A DNA stretch of 64,000 nucleotides from Nannochloropsis salina CCMP1776 (GCA_004565275.1 SDOX01000122.1:632642-696641), one strand, 5' to 3'; shown: positions 22,689 through 33,089, counted from the first letter of the stretch. The notes: generated by a model from the sequence alone, not told the origin. Translations and numbers: made by a program.

Positions 22689-25460
22689 ATGAGTGCCGCG
22701 CCTGCGGCTCCGGCGTCCTGTGATCGCTCCAGTTTACGGTCTCGCGGGCCGGGGGCAGCTCGAGCGGGTCCACCTAGGGTCACGCCTAGCGCTGCAGCAC
22801 CTGTCGTTCCTGTCGCACTCAAGGATCCCGACGCGCTTCTAGAGGGATGGCTGAGAAAGCGGGGCGTACGGATACCAGGACACTGGTCTGAGCGTTACTT
22901 TGTGTTGAAAGATGATCGCCTGCTCTACTACCTGAAGGCCTCCGACGCAGTGGCTCGCGGCGCCTACATCTTGGATCGGACTTGTGTGGTCTCCGAAGTC
23001 AAGCCCTATACAACCTCCTATGACAAGAGGAAAACGTTGCACGCATTTCGCATTGTTTGGCCCGAGGCTGTAGAGCTGATGGAGGGTTTCGAGGGAGGGC
23101 AAGCCGCAGAGCACGAGAACCCCGCAGCGCCGGTCTCTAAGGAGGCCGGCCCGAGGACTTCCAACCGATTCGTCGGTCCTCTATCCGCCATGGCAAGTCT
23201 CAATTCTCTTTCCCTCTCTTCAACCTTGGCGGGCGCCAGGAATGCTCAGAGCGTGGAAGACACCCCCTCCGGGAAGGCAAGCATGGATCCCCACGTCCTG
23301 TCCACGAGTCAACCCTCCTCTCAAACGCCGCACCCGCCGCAATCGACCACAAAAATTATTCGCAGTGCAAACAGTTTCTTGGAAAGCAACAAAGCTGGAA
23401 TGACGCACCGTCATGGGAAGCGAGGCGCGACCTCGGTCAATGAGGGCGCTGGACACCACCGAGCCGGGAGCAGCGTTGCAAACAACAGCAGCACCGCCAC
23501 GCTGGCGACAGGCGGGGCCATGGTGGCTATGGCGGTTGGCGGAGTGGTAGTGGGGGCCATGACGGCGGGGCTAGGATTGGTCGCCCCCATGGTGGTTGTG
23601 GGCTTGACCGCGGCGACGGGGTCGGGGGCTGCCGTCTACGGGGCCGCTGTACCCTCGTCGCAGACCGGCCTCAAGACAAAGCAAGTGGCATTGGTGCTGG
23701 CGTCGGAGAGCAAGGAAAGCGCGAAGGAATGGCGGTCGGCCATGGAGGCCCAGATACGCTGGAGTCAAAGTTTTCCTGGTGCGGACTGGCTCTCCATGGT
23801 CGGCTTGGACCGTCGCTTGCCCGCCCGCATCGGGAAAGGTGGGAGCTTTAAACGCTCCCGGAGGCAGGATGGCCAGCGTCCATCGAACAAATTGGACGAT
23901 GTTGAGCGCTGGGGCCGGGCGGCCTGCTGGCGCCCGTGGGGAGTGTACAACGGCTTGCGAGTCTACGAGATCGATCACGTCACCACGCGCTCCGGCGTTG
24001 TCAAGCGCCCTGCTGGCTTGCGCGACGGCCTTGAAGGCCAAGGCAATGGAGGCATCACACTGTTTGGGGGAAGGAGAAGCCGCCCTTCTTTTCCTTGCCG
24101 CAAGCTTCAGTTGAGGGTGGGGGCCACCCCCCTGCAGACCTTCATCGCCCTCGTCTCCGTGCCCTGCCGGGTCCTCAACGGCGTCATCGAGAGAGTGCGG
24201 AATGTGGAGCATTTAGATGATCAGACGGATGTCATCCACCTGTCCCTCAAGCCGCTTTTTTTCTGGCCTACCTGGACGGCCCCGCGCGACTTCTGCCTCT
24301 TGCGCTCCTGGCGCTACGACGAGGACGGGACCTACGTCATCTGCTATGACTCCACCACCCACCGAGGCTGTCCCCCCGTCGATGGCTTCGTCCGGGGAAG
24401 CATGCACAGTGTCTACACGATCAGTCCGAAGCGTCGATCGCGTCGGGGGATAAGATCGGCGGAATCGGACGAGGCGCCTGAGAGCTTGCTTACCCACATC
24501 CTGCAAGTCGACCCGCGGGGGTGGATCTGGCACCGACTGGGTTATCTGGACGCTTTCATCATGGAGATGCTCTGTCAAGGCCTGGACGTGCGCGATCTGC
24601 TGGAGGCAGAGAGGTTCATGACCGTGAACGTAGACACTAACGAGGAGGGAGGGACTGCTGACACCGCTGTGAGAGGGGAAACACCGGAATTGGGGGCGGA
24701 AGCTGGGAGTGCCACCTCCAGCAGTGGCGGCAGGGGGAGCGGTACTCTAGTAACACACCGACCGACTGTTCCAGCGGATATGTGGGGCGACATAGACGCC
24801 TCGAGCTTCGTAGTCAGAGGGCCGAACTACGCTGCCACCAGGCTAAAGATCCCTTCAGCGGCCGTGGCCTTCCGATTGCTGGCTGTGGATCTCTTTGAGC
24901 TCCCTGAGGCTGTCCAGAACATCGCAGGGCACCCAAATAATCGCGTGCAGGCCGCTATGGCCGCCGGAGATTGCCCCTCGTTTGTTTTGGTCGTGCAGCT
25001 CCAGATCCCAGGAGCAGAGCAACAGCTGGGTTATGTTACTTACTTTGCGCCGACTGACATGTCTGTTCTGGAGGAAGACACACCATTAGCTCGCCTGCTG
25101 AAGCCCTTCTTCTTTGGACGGGACGACGGCTACCGAGATTTACGATTCAAGCTGATCCCCAAAATTGTGGAAGGAAATTGGGTGGTCCGAAAGTCAGTGG
25201 GGTCCACTCCTGCCATATTGGGCACGAAACTGAAGCAAACCTATCACAAAGGCACCAACTACTTCGAATTGGATGTGAACATAGCATCTTCCTCGGTGGC
25301 AGCAGGCGTCGTCCGCTTGGCGGCGGGGTACGCCAAAACTCTGGTGGTGGATCTTGCGCTGGTCATTCAGGGGGAGGCGGAGGACGAGTTGCCTGAGCGG
25401 GTGCTTGCGGGCTGGAGGATCAATCACATGGACTTGGCGTCGGCAAAGCGCCTGGAATAG
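22689..25460 (+). CDS. EDR2-like PH-START-DUF1336 lipid-binding protein
   Basis: A 923-aa protein with the plant ENHANCED DISEASE RESISTANCE 2 layout. It probably binds phosphoinositides through the PH domain and another lipid through START at endomembranes. The PH domain starts at about residue 47 (LLEGWLRKRGVRIPGHWSER). It is split: after about residue 115 comes a ~215-residue insertion. That insertion holds a Ser-rich part and a Gly/Ala/Val hydrophobic stretch (about 270-320, MVAMAVGGVVVGAMTAGLG). The closing PH strand and helix (ESAKEWRSAMEAQIRW) follow at about 331-358. A START-like domain spans about 414-640 and DUF1336 about 709-917 (FKLIPKIVEGNWVVRKSVG). The ATG at 22689 is the first in frame. 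The hydrophobic insert could be a membrane hairpin. Confidence 0.85.
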   Translation: MSAAPAAPASCDRSSLRSRGPGAARAGPPRVTPSAAAPVVPVALKDPDALLEGWLRKRGVRIPGHWSERYFVLKDDRLLYYLKASDAVARGAYILDRTCVVSEVKPYTTSYDKRKTLHAFRIVWPEAVELMEGFEGGQAAEHENPAAPVSKEAGPRTSNRFVGPLSAMASLNSLSLSSTLAGARNAQSVEDTPSGKASMDPHVLSTSQPSSQTPHPPQSTTKIIRSANSFLESNKAGMTHRHGKRGATSVNEGAGHHRAGSSVANNSSTATLATGGAMVAMAVGGVVVGAMTAGLGLVAPMVVVGLTAATGSGAAVYGAAVPSSQTGLKTKQVALVLASESKESAKEWRSAMEAQIRWSQSFPGADWLSMVGLDRRLPARIGKGGSFKRSRRQDGQRPSNKLDDVERWGRAACWRPWGVYNGLRVYEIDHVTTRSGVVKRPAGLRDGLEGQGNGGITLFGGRRSRPSFPCRKLQLRVGATPLQTFIALVSVPCRVLNGVIERVRNVEHLDDQTDVIHLSLKPLFFWPTWTAPRDFCLLRSWRYDEDGTYVICYDSTTHRGCPPVDGFVRGSMHSVYTISPKRRSRRGIRSAESDEAPESLLTHILQVDPRGWIWHRLGYLDAFIMEMLCQGLDVRDLLEAERFMTVNVDTNEEGGTADTAVRGETPELGAEAGSATSSSGGRGSGTLVTHRPTVPADMWGDIDASSFVVRGPNYAATRLKIPSAAVAFRLLAVDLFELPEAVQNIAGHPNNRVQAAMAAGDCPSFVLVVQLQIPGAEQQLGYVTYFAPTDMSVLEEDTPLARLLKPFFFGRDDGYRDLRFKLIPKIVEGNWVVRKSVGSTPAILGTKLKQTYHKGTNYFELDVNIASSSVAAGVVRLAAGYAKTLVVDLALVIQGEAEDELPERVLAGWRINHMDLASAKRLE

Positions 25461-26099
25461 TACAGTGCAAGCTTCCTAGTCGCACAGTGTAATGTATTAT
25501 ATCATTTTATTGGACAAGGGCGTGAGATACGCCTTGAAAAGCGAATAAAAAGTCCCATTGTAAATTTGAGCAGGTCTGAGACATTCCAAATCGTGGCTCG
25601 CAAGGACGCTTTGTAGACCCATCTCGACAAAAGGTATTTATTTGTTCGTTCCACCAGTTTTCGAATGAGCACCTCACACATTTATTGCCCTCATCATAGA
25701 GCAACTGAGCTCTCAACAACGTGCTACTCCTTGAGTCATACTAGTAACGTTCTTTTTAACGCTGTTTCACCGGCTACCTCAGACCGTTCGCATCGCTTTA
25801 TGCCCTCCATTTCCCCCCCACACCAGTCTACTCCTCAAATTTCATTTATCATTTACAATGTGCTTCCGCGTCGCCTCACCACGCAAGACATTACGTCTCC
25901 CGTCGGCGGCATCTCCCATTATCTGCGCGCTCTGATTCTTCTGTCATCGCACGTCCACGGCCGTCCAGGACTGGGTAATATTTGCTTCCTGTAGTAATTT
26001 CCCACGTAGTATCAACAAATAGGGCCCGGCACGTAACGTAATACTGTCATAAAGCCAATAAAATTATCGAATCAAACTAATGCACGCCCTGTGTCTTTA
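25461..26099. other. Convergent 3' flanks of EDR2-like and DGDG synthase genes
   Basis: No supportable gene. AT-rich on both sides with several AATAAA-like runs (for example near 25543 and 26054-26060). Confidence 0.5.
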
Positions 26100-27987
26100 T
26101 CATGACTTCCCCCCGACTGCGCCCCTCGACCCGGTCACCGCTCCCGTGAACGGCGGACTAGACGATGCCGGGGGGGCACCCGTAGAGGGCTTCCCAGCCC
26201 CCCCAAAACCAGCCCCCGCCAAAGCCTGACAATCCCGGTCCCCGCAGCACTCTGACGGCACCGACGCCTTCCTCCCTAGTCCCACCCCCTGCCCCGCGTG
26301 GGCCCCCCGCCAAGGCACTTTAGAGTGCATGCCCGCTGCTGCGACAGCTGCCTCCGCCGCCCGTGCCAGCCGACCTTCCGCGTCCCTTGCTCCGGCTTCT
26401 GCCATGCACTCATAGGCTGTGGGCGGGTTCGCGTAATGTCTGGGTCCGGGGGGGGCTTCATCGGCGATGATATCGCCTCCCGCTATCCGCCGTAGTCGAT
26501 CTCCCCTCTCCCCCTTGGAGACCCACGTGTGCGCCTTTTCCAGCGCCTTGTCCACCTTCGAATGCGAGTCTGTGCCCACGGTCACCAGCGACGCTTTCAG
26601 GAGTCGTCGGGTCGCCGCCTCCCACGTCAAGCTCTCGCGCTCCTCCGCGGACAGGGGGGCGGGGACATGGGCGAGCGCCCACAGCACCTGAGTGGCGAAT
26701 TCCTCCTTGTTCCGGAAGGTCAGACAGTTGGTGAAACGCATGAAAAATTCGTTGGACGGGTGTGCGGCGATGATCACGAATTTGCCCATGGCCAGTGCCT
26801 CCGCCACGGTGGTGCATAGGACCTCGGAGATGGAGGGGTTGATAAAGACCTTGTAGTGGGTGAGCTGGGCGTGGTCCACGGCGCCGTGAAAAGTGATGTC
26901 CAGAGAGCGAGCGGTCACCTTCCGCTTGATCTCCTCCTCGTCCGGCCCCGAGCCATACACGTCCATCTTGAAGCTCCTCCCGTCGCGTTCGCGCGCATAG
27001 ACCATCATGGGGATCAGCCGGTCCATCCCCTTGGGCCACAGCATCTTCCCAATGAAGTACGCGCCCTCCATCTCCGACCCTCGGACACTGGCTCCCGCCT
27101 CCAGAAACTCTCGCCTGACGCCGTGCACGTTCTCAACCTCCTCCTTTCCAGGCGCGAAGCGCTGCAGGGCCCCTGAGAGCTTGATGACCTTGTGGCAGTA
27201 GGCGCGGCACATCCACTGGTTCATGAAGAACAAGAAGGCCGACTTCATGCTCCCGCCCTGTATGGACTTGCTGTAGACCAGGTAGTTGGTGTGGCAGATG
27301 CCCACCACGTGGCGGAACTTCCGCGTCCAGGGCACCCCGGGGGCCCGGTACCAGTTCAAGTGCTCGGGCTCCTCCAGGATCAAGACGTCCGCGTCCTCGT
27401 CCGGGATCAGCGCCGGCACATCCCCCACGGAGAAAATCGACCCCAGCTCAGGATGGTAACGGCCGGAGTAGAATTGAATCCGCAGATTCTTGGCCTCCGC
27501 GCCCAGACCCGCGCGATGGCCGAGCCACTCCCGAATGTAACGCTCCTGATCTTCTGGCCTTCGGAATGTCTTCCCGTGCGGATAGACTACTTTCTGGTCG
27601 TCCTCGTCCAACCATGGCACGACAAGGGTGACTTTCCCAGCCGGTCGACCTCGGGACAAATATGCAGCACGCAGAAGGGGATTGACGGCGGTCCCGGTCA
27701 TCCAAGGGAGGCTGGCCGTGGTGATAATCCAGATCTTGCGATCGGGGCTACTCAGGTCCGACTCCGGCAATACTGCATCCTGACTGTATGTGAGTGAGGT
27801 AGTAGTGTATGTTGGCATGGTGCGAGGGGGTGGTGGCTCTGAGGCGCCCAACTTACCCATTGCGGTCGTCGCGCTTTGGTGCCAGGCCTCGGAGCGGAGC
27901 TAGTGGATCGGGAGTGAGCGTGGAGGCAGACACGGCAACAACTAGAGATATCAGCACCAGCAGCGTTCTGAAGGTTGGCTGGAGCAT
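26100..27987 (-). CDS. DGD1: Digalactosyldiacylglycerol synthase, 2 exons
   Basis: Predicted 604-aa family GT4 enzyme that adds galactose from UDP-galactose to MGDG, making the thylakoid lipid DGDG. Exon 1 is 27857-27987 and exon 2 is 26100-27783. The 73-bp intron (GTAAGT...CATACAG) is phase 2 and keeps the frame. The diagnostic N-terminal block is TTASLPWMTGTAVNPLLRA, then PDEDADVLILEEPEHLNWY and HVVGICHTNYLVYSK. The C-terminal donor-binding half has FINPSISEVLCTTVAEALAMGKFVII. Exon 1 encodes MLQPTFRTLLVLISLVVAVS, a clear signal peptide, as expected for entry into a plastid with four membranes, although no Phe follows the predicted cleavage. An intronless model starting at 27860 would read intron sequence and lose this presequence. 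Length lies between plant DGD2 and DGD1. Confidence 0.92.
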
Positions 27988-28622
27988 GAGCCTCCGCCGC
28001 CTCCCTCGGCCGCTGGAAATGTTTCCGAAGTCTGGTTGAGGGGGAGAAAGCGCAAACGTAGATAAGATCGTTCCAATGCTGGACGGGGTCCTAATCGAGG
28101 CAGCGGCGTGATAATCCAAGCCGAAAACCACCATAACATGCCCACATTTTCATCCACTTCGTCGTAGAAAATATAACGACGTGGTACAGGCAAACTTTTG
28201 TGCATCGTGTCTCACACTTTCAAGAAGAGGTGCGTGTCACTTGAGGTCCCGGGCACTGCGGCGAGGCCCCCGCAACCAGCCTCTTCCTGCAGCGCATGGC
28301 CAAAGACTGCCGGCGTCCCCCTCCGTCTTGCACGCGGAAAATACGAGGACCAAAAGGTGTTTAAATTCTTTGAAAATGTCATGTTATGCTTTTGACGACT
28401 TGCATGCTTTTACGCTTCGCTGAGTGTGCTTTTCCTTTTGCTTTCCTAGTGCACAAGAGGGCGTGTCCGCCTGGCCCATGCTCTCCCCTTTCTGCAAGTC
28501 CGGGAACAAGTGCTTACCTCCTCGTGGAAGGATCCTTGATCTATGAAAGCCTTCTTTCTGACAGTCCTCCTTCACACTTTATTCTTCGCCTTCCCTCCCT
28601 TCATCCCTCTTCATCAACCGTA
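27988..28622. other. DGDG synthase promoter and 3' flank of next gene
   Basis: The frame of exon 1 extends upstream to an ATG at 28134, giving 49 extra Arg-rich residues before the signal peptide. I treat that as leader. No other gene is seen. Confidence 0.45.
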
Positions 28623-29951
28623 TTATCTTTTCTCCTCCTCTCCCTCTCTCTCATTCTCCTCCTCCTCCTCCGCCTTCCAATCTACTTCCGGTGAATCTCT
28701 GTGCCCCTTTTCCTCCAGCCCCATGCCTCCTTCCTCTTCCCCCACATCCTGCAACTGGTCTTTCTCTTCTGGACTATCTCTCTGAGCATTCAAGCTCAGG
28801 CCCTCATTCACGTGCTCGGGGACCTCTGTCTGCGGCTCCGAGCTGATGCTGGCATTGTCATCGACCTTCTCTGGAATCATACCAGCGAGGCCCCTGATCT
28901 GACCTCCATGGCAGAGAAGCAGAGGCGGGCAAGGCACAACGGTCTTGCAGGTTTTCCCGCTTTGCCCTGACAACACCTTCCCATCGCCGTACGAGTCATA
29001 AAAACACAAGGGCGTAATGACATGATACGCTTCGAACGACAAATGCAGCGTGAAGGCGACCGTCAAGATTACAACCGCGTACCCCACCAGCCGGAACATG
29101 GCGTAGCCAAGTCGTAGCAATACGCCCATCGGTTTCACAGCATTTTCAGTAGCCTGCTCCTTCGCCACATCCAATTCCTCCTCGGGGCGGGGCCGATCTG
29201 CTCGCGCCCGTCCAGCATATGACTGCGGCGACGCAGCCAGGGGTACGGCCACTCTCCGGCGTGTCAGGGCTGACACGCGGAGCACTGAGTGGCGCGCAGA
29301 TCTCCAAGGCGCTATCACAACCTCCTCCTCCTCCTCTGCCTCCTCTTCTTCTTCCTCCTCCTCCTTTGCGTGTAGCTGGACTTGCTTGACACCACCGAGG
29401 CGCTTCGATGGTATGCCCCGTCCACGTGCTGGTGCGGTGGCCTGTACAGACGCGGAAATCTTTCGGTGGCTGAAAGCAGAGCTCGAGCTCGCCATCAGGG
29501 GGGAATAAGCATCACTGCGTGCCTTAATTGCGTTGCTCGCATCTTCAATTGCCAGCTTTTTGGTCAGACGCTCCACAGGTGAAACACTTTTCCTCTTGCC
29601 TGCGCTACTTGTCTTAATTTTGCTCTTGCTTCTGCTGTTGCCGCGGCTGCGGGTGCTCGTAGTTTCCGAGTCCATGCTCTTCACACTACCGGCGCTGCGG
29701 GGGCGGCCGCGTGCGCGAACCTTGTCCCTTTCCTGGCGCTCTCCTTCTTCCTCGTCCACGTCCATAGCATCCTCGTCCCTTGTAGGAGCCGCCTTTAGGG
29801 CCTTCGAAAGGGATTTGGTCCGCTCACTGATGCGTTTCTGCTGTTCCCTGATTGCCTCCTCCTTGGCTGCCAATTTCAGGCTAGACTTCTGCGCATTTGT
29901 GGAAAAGGTACGCAATTGATGTGATGGGTGGGTGTTCGGGCTCGGGGCCAT
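28623..29951 (-). CDS. Putative short MAN1/Src1-like inner nuclear membrane protein
   Basis: A 442-aa protein with a basic, Ser-rich N-terminal half, Glu runs and one strong transmembrane segment (LVGYAVVILTVAFTLHLSF, about residue 290). After the membrane segment comes a Cys motif, TCKTVVPCPPLLLCHGGQ, that resembles the CPxxxxC-x-G signature in the lumenal part of MAN1/Src1/Heh proteins. The tail is acidic and low complexity and lacks the winged helix of full MAN1. The N-terminal block KSSLKLAAKEEAIREQQKR resembles KSALQLAREEGSRAVEQRT at the start of the next gene (30909-33089), which has the full domain. The two may be diverged tandem paralogues at the nuclear envelope. This is inference from motifs; another single-pass nuclear or ER protein remains possible. 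Confidence 0.6.
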   Translation of the reverse strand: MAPSPNTHPSHQLRTFSTNAQKSSLKLAAKEEAIREQQKRISERTKSLSKALKAAPTRDEDAMDVDEEEGERQERDKVRARGRPRSAGSVKSMDSETTSTRSRGNSRSKSKIKTSSAGKRKSVSPVERLTKKLAIEDASNAIKARSDAYSPLMASSSSAFSHRKISASVQATAPARGRGIPSKRLGGVKQVQLHAKEEEEEEEEAEEEEEVVIAPWRSARHSVLRVSALTRRRVAVPLAASPQSYAGRARADRPRPEEELDVAKEQATENAVKPMGVLLRLGYAMFRLVGYAVVILTVAFTLHLSFEAYHVITPLCFYDSYGDGKVLSGQSGKTCKTVVPCPPLLLCHGGQIRGLAGMIPEKVDDNASISSEPQTEVPEHVNEGLSLNAQRDSPEEKDQLQDVGEEEGGMGLEEKGHRDSPEVDWKAEEEEENEREGEEEKR

Positions 29952-30908
29952 CAGCTAAGGTGGGATTGAGAGAAGTATCGACAGGCGATCACTTGACCGT
30001 AAGAAATGCCTCCCTTAACGTTGCACGCACCTTGGGAGGCATCTCTACTTGATTCGACACGTTACTTTGCCTGTGGAGTCGTGCGCACGGCAACGTGAGT
30101 AAGATCGGTGGGTAGTAGACAGGTCGCATGCGGCGGGCCGCGGGGCTGGAGGGCGGGAGTTAGCCTCCCGGCCCATATCTTAAACCTGCAGCGTACTGAG
30201 TGACCACGGGATTCCACTCACGATTGCCCCCAATCAGATTCCGCACGTCTATCAAGGACGGATAAACTTATGAGCCTAGCCGGCAGATGATGCCCATGTG
30301 TCCCGGCATGGCAATCGGTGAAAACATAAATGTGCGTTGCAAGAGTGTAATGCATTGCCGTATGTTTCCCTGGTCAAGATACTTCGCCTTCCGCTTCTTA
30401 CTTCCGATTACATGTTCTCGGACAAGCGGTTCCATACTATCATTTTCAATGGACCATACCGAGTATATATTACAATTTGATTCTTGAGGATGGCCGTCTT
30501 GATGAAAGACAACGGTGACAAGGCAGCCGGCAGGTATGGACAAATAGAACGTTCCCTTGTGTACGACGACCTGAGGCACCTTTGTCCATTTCCAAGCGTA
30601 CTTGAAACTTACCAAATCCATATAGCGTTATGAATTGGTGACCGACGAAGAGTGTCTCAGTAAATGCTTGTTAATAGCTAAAGGTGACAGGTTTGTCATC
30701 GATCTTTGGGATGGGAAGGCAACATTGAGCCGCAAGGAGAATTGAGCAGGAGCAAAAGAGGTGGGAGCGCCACATAATCGTTCTTGACGATCAGAGCGAG
30801 TTCAATCTTCCAATTAATTCTGAAAACAATGGACTATTGATCATGGATGTACCATGGCGATCTTGTGTCTTGACTGCTCTCTATTTTGTTACTTTGAGAG
30901 ACGATCGT
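29952..30908. other. Region between two MAN1-like genes, with one orphan frame
   Basis: About 950 bp. It contains the promoter side of the 28623-29951 gene, a GC-rich patch at 30130-30170 and the orphan frame 30268-30621 listed separately. Confidence 0.45.
30268..30621 (-). CDS. Orphan hypothetical protein, 117 aa
   Basis: An ATG-initiated frame beginning MDLVSFKYAWKWTKV, with a beta-rich centre (TFYLSIPAGCLVTVVFHQ) and a basic patch (GSKKRKAK). No family recognised. It is better balanced in composition than nearby random frames, and no comparably long frame overlaps it. No splice or homology evidence supports it. It could be a lineage-specific gene or chance. Confidence 0.28.
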   Translation of the reverse strand: MDLVSFKYAWKWTKVPQVVVHKGTFYLSIPAGCLVTVVFHQDGHPQESNCNIYSVWSIENDSMEPLVREHVIGSKKRKAKYLDQGNIRQCITLLQRTFMFSPIAMPGHMGIICRLGS

Positions 30909-33089
30909 CTAAATCAAAACCGCCGCCGCAGCCTCCCTGTCGTCGACAGTTTGGCCTCGAGCCCTCGGCAGACCTGGCACCTGTCCAGTCACGCCAAAAC
31001 CGGCAGCCCCCATCGCCCCGTGTCGCATACGCCTCGATAGCCGTTTGCCCAGCCACACCCAATGTGGGATGGCCCGGCCGTGGCGCTCTCGCGGCGCCTT
31101 TGTCACCCGCGAGTCCTTCTCCACAGCACGAACCACGGCAGGCCACAGGGTCTTGACAGTCGAGCGGCTGATCTCCAGGTGCCTAAACTCCCCCTTCAAG
31201 TTGTCCAAAAGCTCCAGGCGCGCGTGCTCGGGCGGGAGCTCCCCCTCGGCGATGAGAAGATCCACGATCACGCGCTTGATTCGCTCCACCTGTTTCCTGC
31301 GGACGAGACGAGACCGGCCGCTCACATAGGCCCAGGCCAGCAGTAAGGAGAGGAGTGAGGAGGCGAGAAGGAGTTGCCAATGCTCCGCCAATAAGTATCT
31401 ACCCCGACACAAAAGGGCTCCTTGCCGCCAAAGCGCGCGCAGAACCTCCCGTCGGCCTCGCAAGTGCACGCGCACGTCCTCCTGCAGGTCCCGCCCCGCC
31501 CACTCCCTCTCCACGCCCCAGACCGCCAGGTCCGCCCAGGGATACGCGTACAGGCCCAGGGAGCCCCACACGTCCTGAGTCCGGTACCGAGGCGGCGATT
31601 GGAGAGAGGGGCCTTTGCCAGGCCCTCCTTTCCCAGCGCCAGTGGCCGCAAACGTGGCGCCCCACGGGTCTTCGCACAGGTCCTTCACCGTCCTTATCCG
31701 CACCGCTGCCACCAGTTTCTTGACCGTGGCTTGCGAAACCACACAGTCGCCCCAGAGCCCGAACAAGCCTGCGCGGACCTGGCCTGGGGGGCACTCCGAG
31801 CGCGACCAGATTCGAAAGCCGACACGCACCACGGCCAGCAGGCTCGCCGCCCAAAACACGAGAAGCGTCACTGCCAATAAAAGGATCGCGAGGCCACGCG
31901 CGCCGGCGAGGAGGCTCTCCCCCACGCTCAGCAGTCGCGCCCAGACCGAGGTCAGAGAACTCCCCTCCACACTGTGCCGCCCTGGGCGCTCCTGCTTGGG
32001 ATCCGAGATCCGATGGGCGGAGAAACCATGCCCACGCTCCCGCCATCGCCACAAGGACAGAAAGCTCATGCGACCCGACGGCCGGCTCTGGCCGCTCGCC
32101 CCTCTCGGCCTCGGACTCGCCTGCTTGAGGATACCGCGGGAGGGGCTGCCTCCCAGGGACGCGCGACCCTCGGTCAACGCGTCCGGCTCCCTGCCCCCCC
32201 CTGCCCTTCTTCCCGTCGGCGACGAGGGCGGTGGGTTACCAGCAGACAGGGCCTGGTGAGTCGGAGACAGGGCCTTGTGAGTCCCCTCCTCGGAGTCTAC
32301 CTCGTCTTTGAAGGCCACGCGCTTAGTCCCCGACTGGGGCCGCCGCCAGGCCTCCGCCCGCCACGGGAGGGAAGCCAGGCACGCGGTCCCAGCATCCCAT
32401 GAGAAACGTTGGGATGGGGTATTCTCGGCCTTGGCAGGGCTGGGCACGAGAGGCGAGGGGTTGGGGAGGTTGAAGCGGTCGTCCAGGTCGATCCCCGAGC
32501 CTGCGCTCGCCCGTGACACTGATGGTTCGTTGTAAAACCGGTCATCAACAAAATCCTCCCACGCGGGCTCGCGGTCACTATCACTCTTGCCAGATTTGTA
32601 CCGCCTCTCGCGTCGCCTGAGGCTTACGCTCGGCGGAGGAGAAGGCGCGTCAAGCGGCTCGTGCTCTTCTTCGTGCCGCTGCTTCTTGGCCCCTGAAGGG
32701 CGCGTACTCTGCCCCGACGAATCGCCATCCTCTCGCAACCGCAAAGACCAGTGGTCACCATCTTGATCGTCTGAGGCTCCCACAGCTGGTCCTGGACTAC
32801 CCCTCTTTAGCGATGTCCGGTCTCGCGAACTTTGCTCTCTCACCTTCAGGCGCGCGTCCACACCACTGCCTGCCTCCACCATGTCGTTTGCCTCATTAAT
32901 CTTGTGGGACCGTGACCTTGCCACAGGAGAGGACAATCTTCGGCGCGTGGCGACCTTGGTTCGAGAAGGACTTGTACTTTTACGCTTTTGAGAGATAGGC
33001 AACGCAGCCACCCGGGCCTCTGTCCGCTGCTCAACTGCGCGGCTTCCCTCTTCCCGGGCAAGTTGCAAAGCCGATTTTTTGAGCGGCAT
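30909..33089 (-). CDS. MAN1/Src1 C-terminal (MSC) domain inner nuclear membrane protein
   Basis: Predicted 726-aa two-pass membrane protein of the LEM2/MAN1/Heh group, which tethers chromatin to the nuclear envelope and helps in envelope closure. A long disordered, Arg/Ser/Pro-rich nuclear N-terminus (about 1-400) is followed by TM1 (LAILLLAVTLLVFWAASLL), a lumenal Cys-containing loop (ECPPGQVRAGLFGLWGDC) and TM2 (WQLLLASSLLSLLLAWAYV). Last comes a winged-helix MSC tail (VERIKRVIVDLLIAEG, TVKTLWPAVVRAVEKDSRV, PHWVWLG). No HeH/LEM fold is obvious at the N-terminus. I start at 33089 (MPLKKSALQL), the first in-frame ATG; the 19 codons upstream lack an ATG. Confidence 0.82.
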   Translation of the reverse strand: MPLKKSALQLAREEGSRAVEQRTEARVAALPISQKRKSTSPSRTKVATRRRLSSPVARSRSHKINEANDMVEAGSGVDARLKVREQSSRDRTSLKRGSPGPAVGASDDQDGDHWSLRLREDGDSSGQSTRPSGAKKQRHEEEHEPLDAPSPPPSVSLRRRERRYKSGKSDSDREPAWEDFVDDRFYNEPSVSRASAGSGIDLDDRFNLPNPSPLVPSPAKAENTPSQRFSWDAGTACLASLPWRAEAWRRPQSGTKRVAFKDEVDSEEGTHKALSPTHQALSAGNPPPSSPTGRRAGGGREPDALTEGRASLGGSPSRGILKQASPRPRGASGQSRPSGRMSFLSLWRWRERGHGFSAHRISDPKQERPGRHSVEGSSLTSVWARLLSVGESLLAGARGLAILLLAVTLLVFWAASLLAVVRVGFRIWSRSECPPGQVRAGLFGLWGDCVVSQATVKKLVAAVRIRTVKDLCEDPWGATFAATGAGKGGPGKGPSLQSPPRYRTQDVWGSLGLYAYPWADLAVWGVEREWAGRDLQEDVRVHLRGRREVLRALWRQGALLCRGRYLLAEHWQLLLASSLLSLLLAWAYVSGRSRLVRRKQVERIKRVIVDLLIAEGELPPEHARLELLDNLKGEFRHLEISRSTVKTLWPAVVRAVEKDSRVTKAPRERHGRAIPHWVWLGKRLSRRMRHGAMGAAGFGVTGQVPGLPRARGQTVDDREAAAAVLI

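Noticed and set aside
25665-25994. 109-codon + strand frame between EDR2-like and DGDG synthase genes
   Set aside because: Lies in a convergent 3' flank, has low-complexity Ser/His/Pro composition and resembles nothing.
27784-27860. Intronless start of DGDG synthase at MGKLGASEPPPP
   Set aside because: This segment begins with GTAAGT, ends with CATACAG and preserves frame when removed, joining a signal-peptide exon to the enzyme. I treat it as intron.
28700-28720. TCC/GAG trinucleotide runs as a repeat element (also 29320-29365 and 38680-38715)
   Set aside because: They are in frame and encode Glu runs in the surrounding proteins, so they are coding low complexity rather than separate elements.
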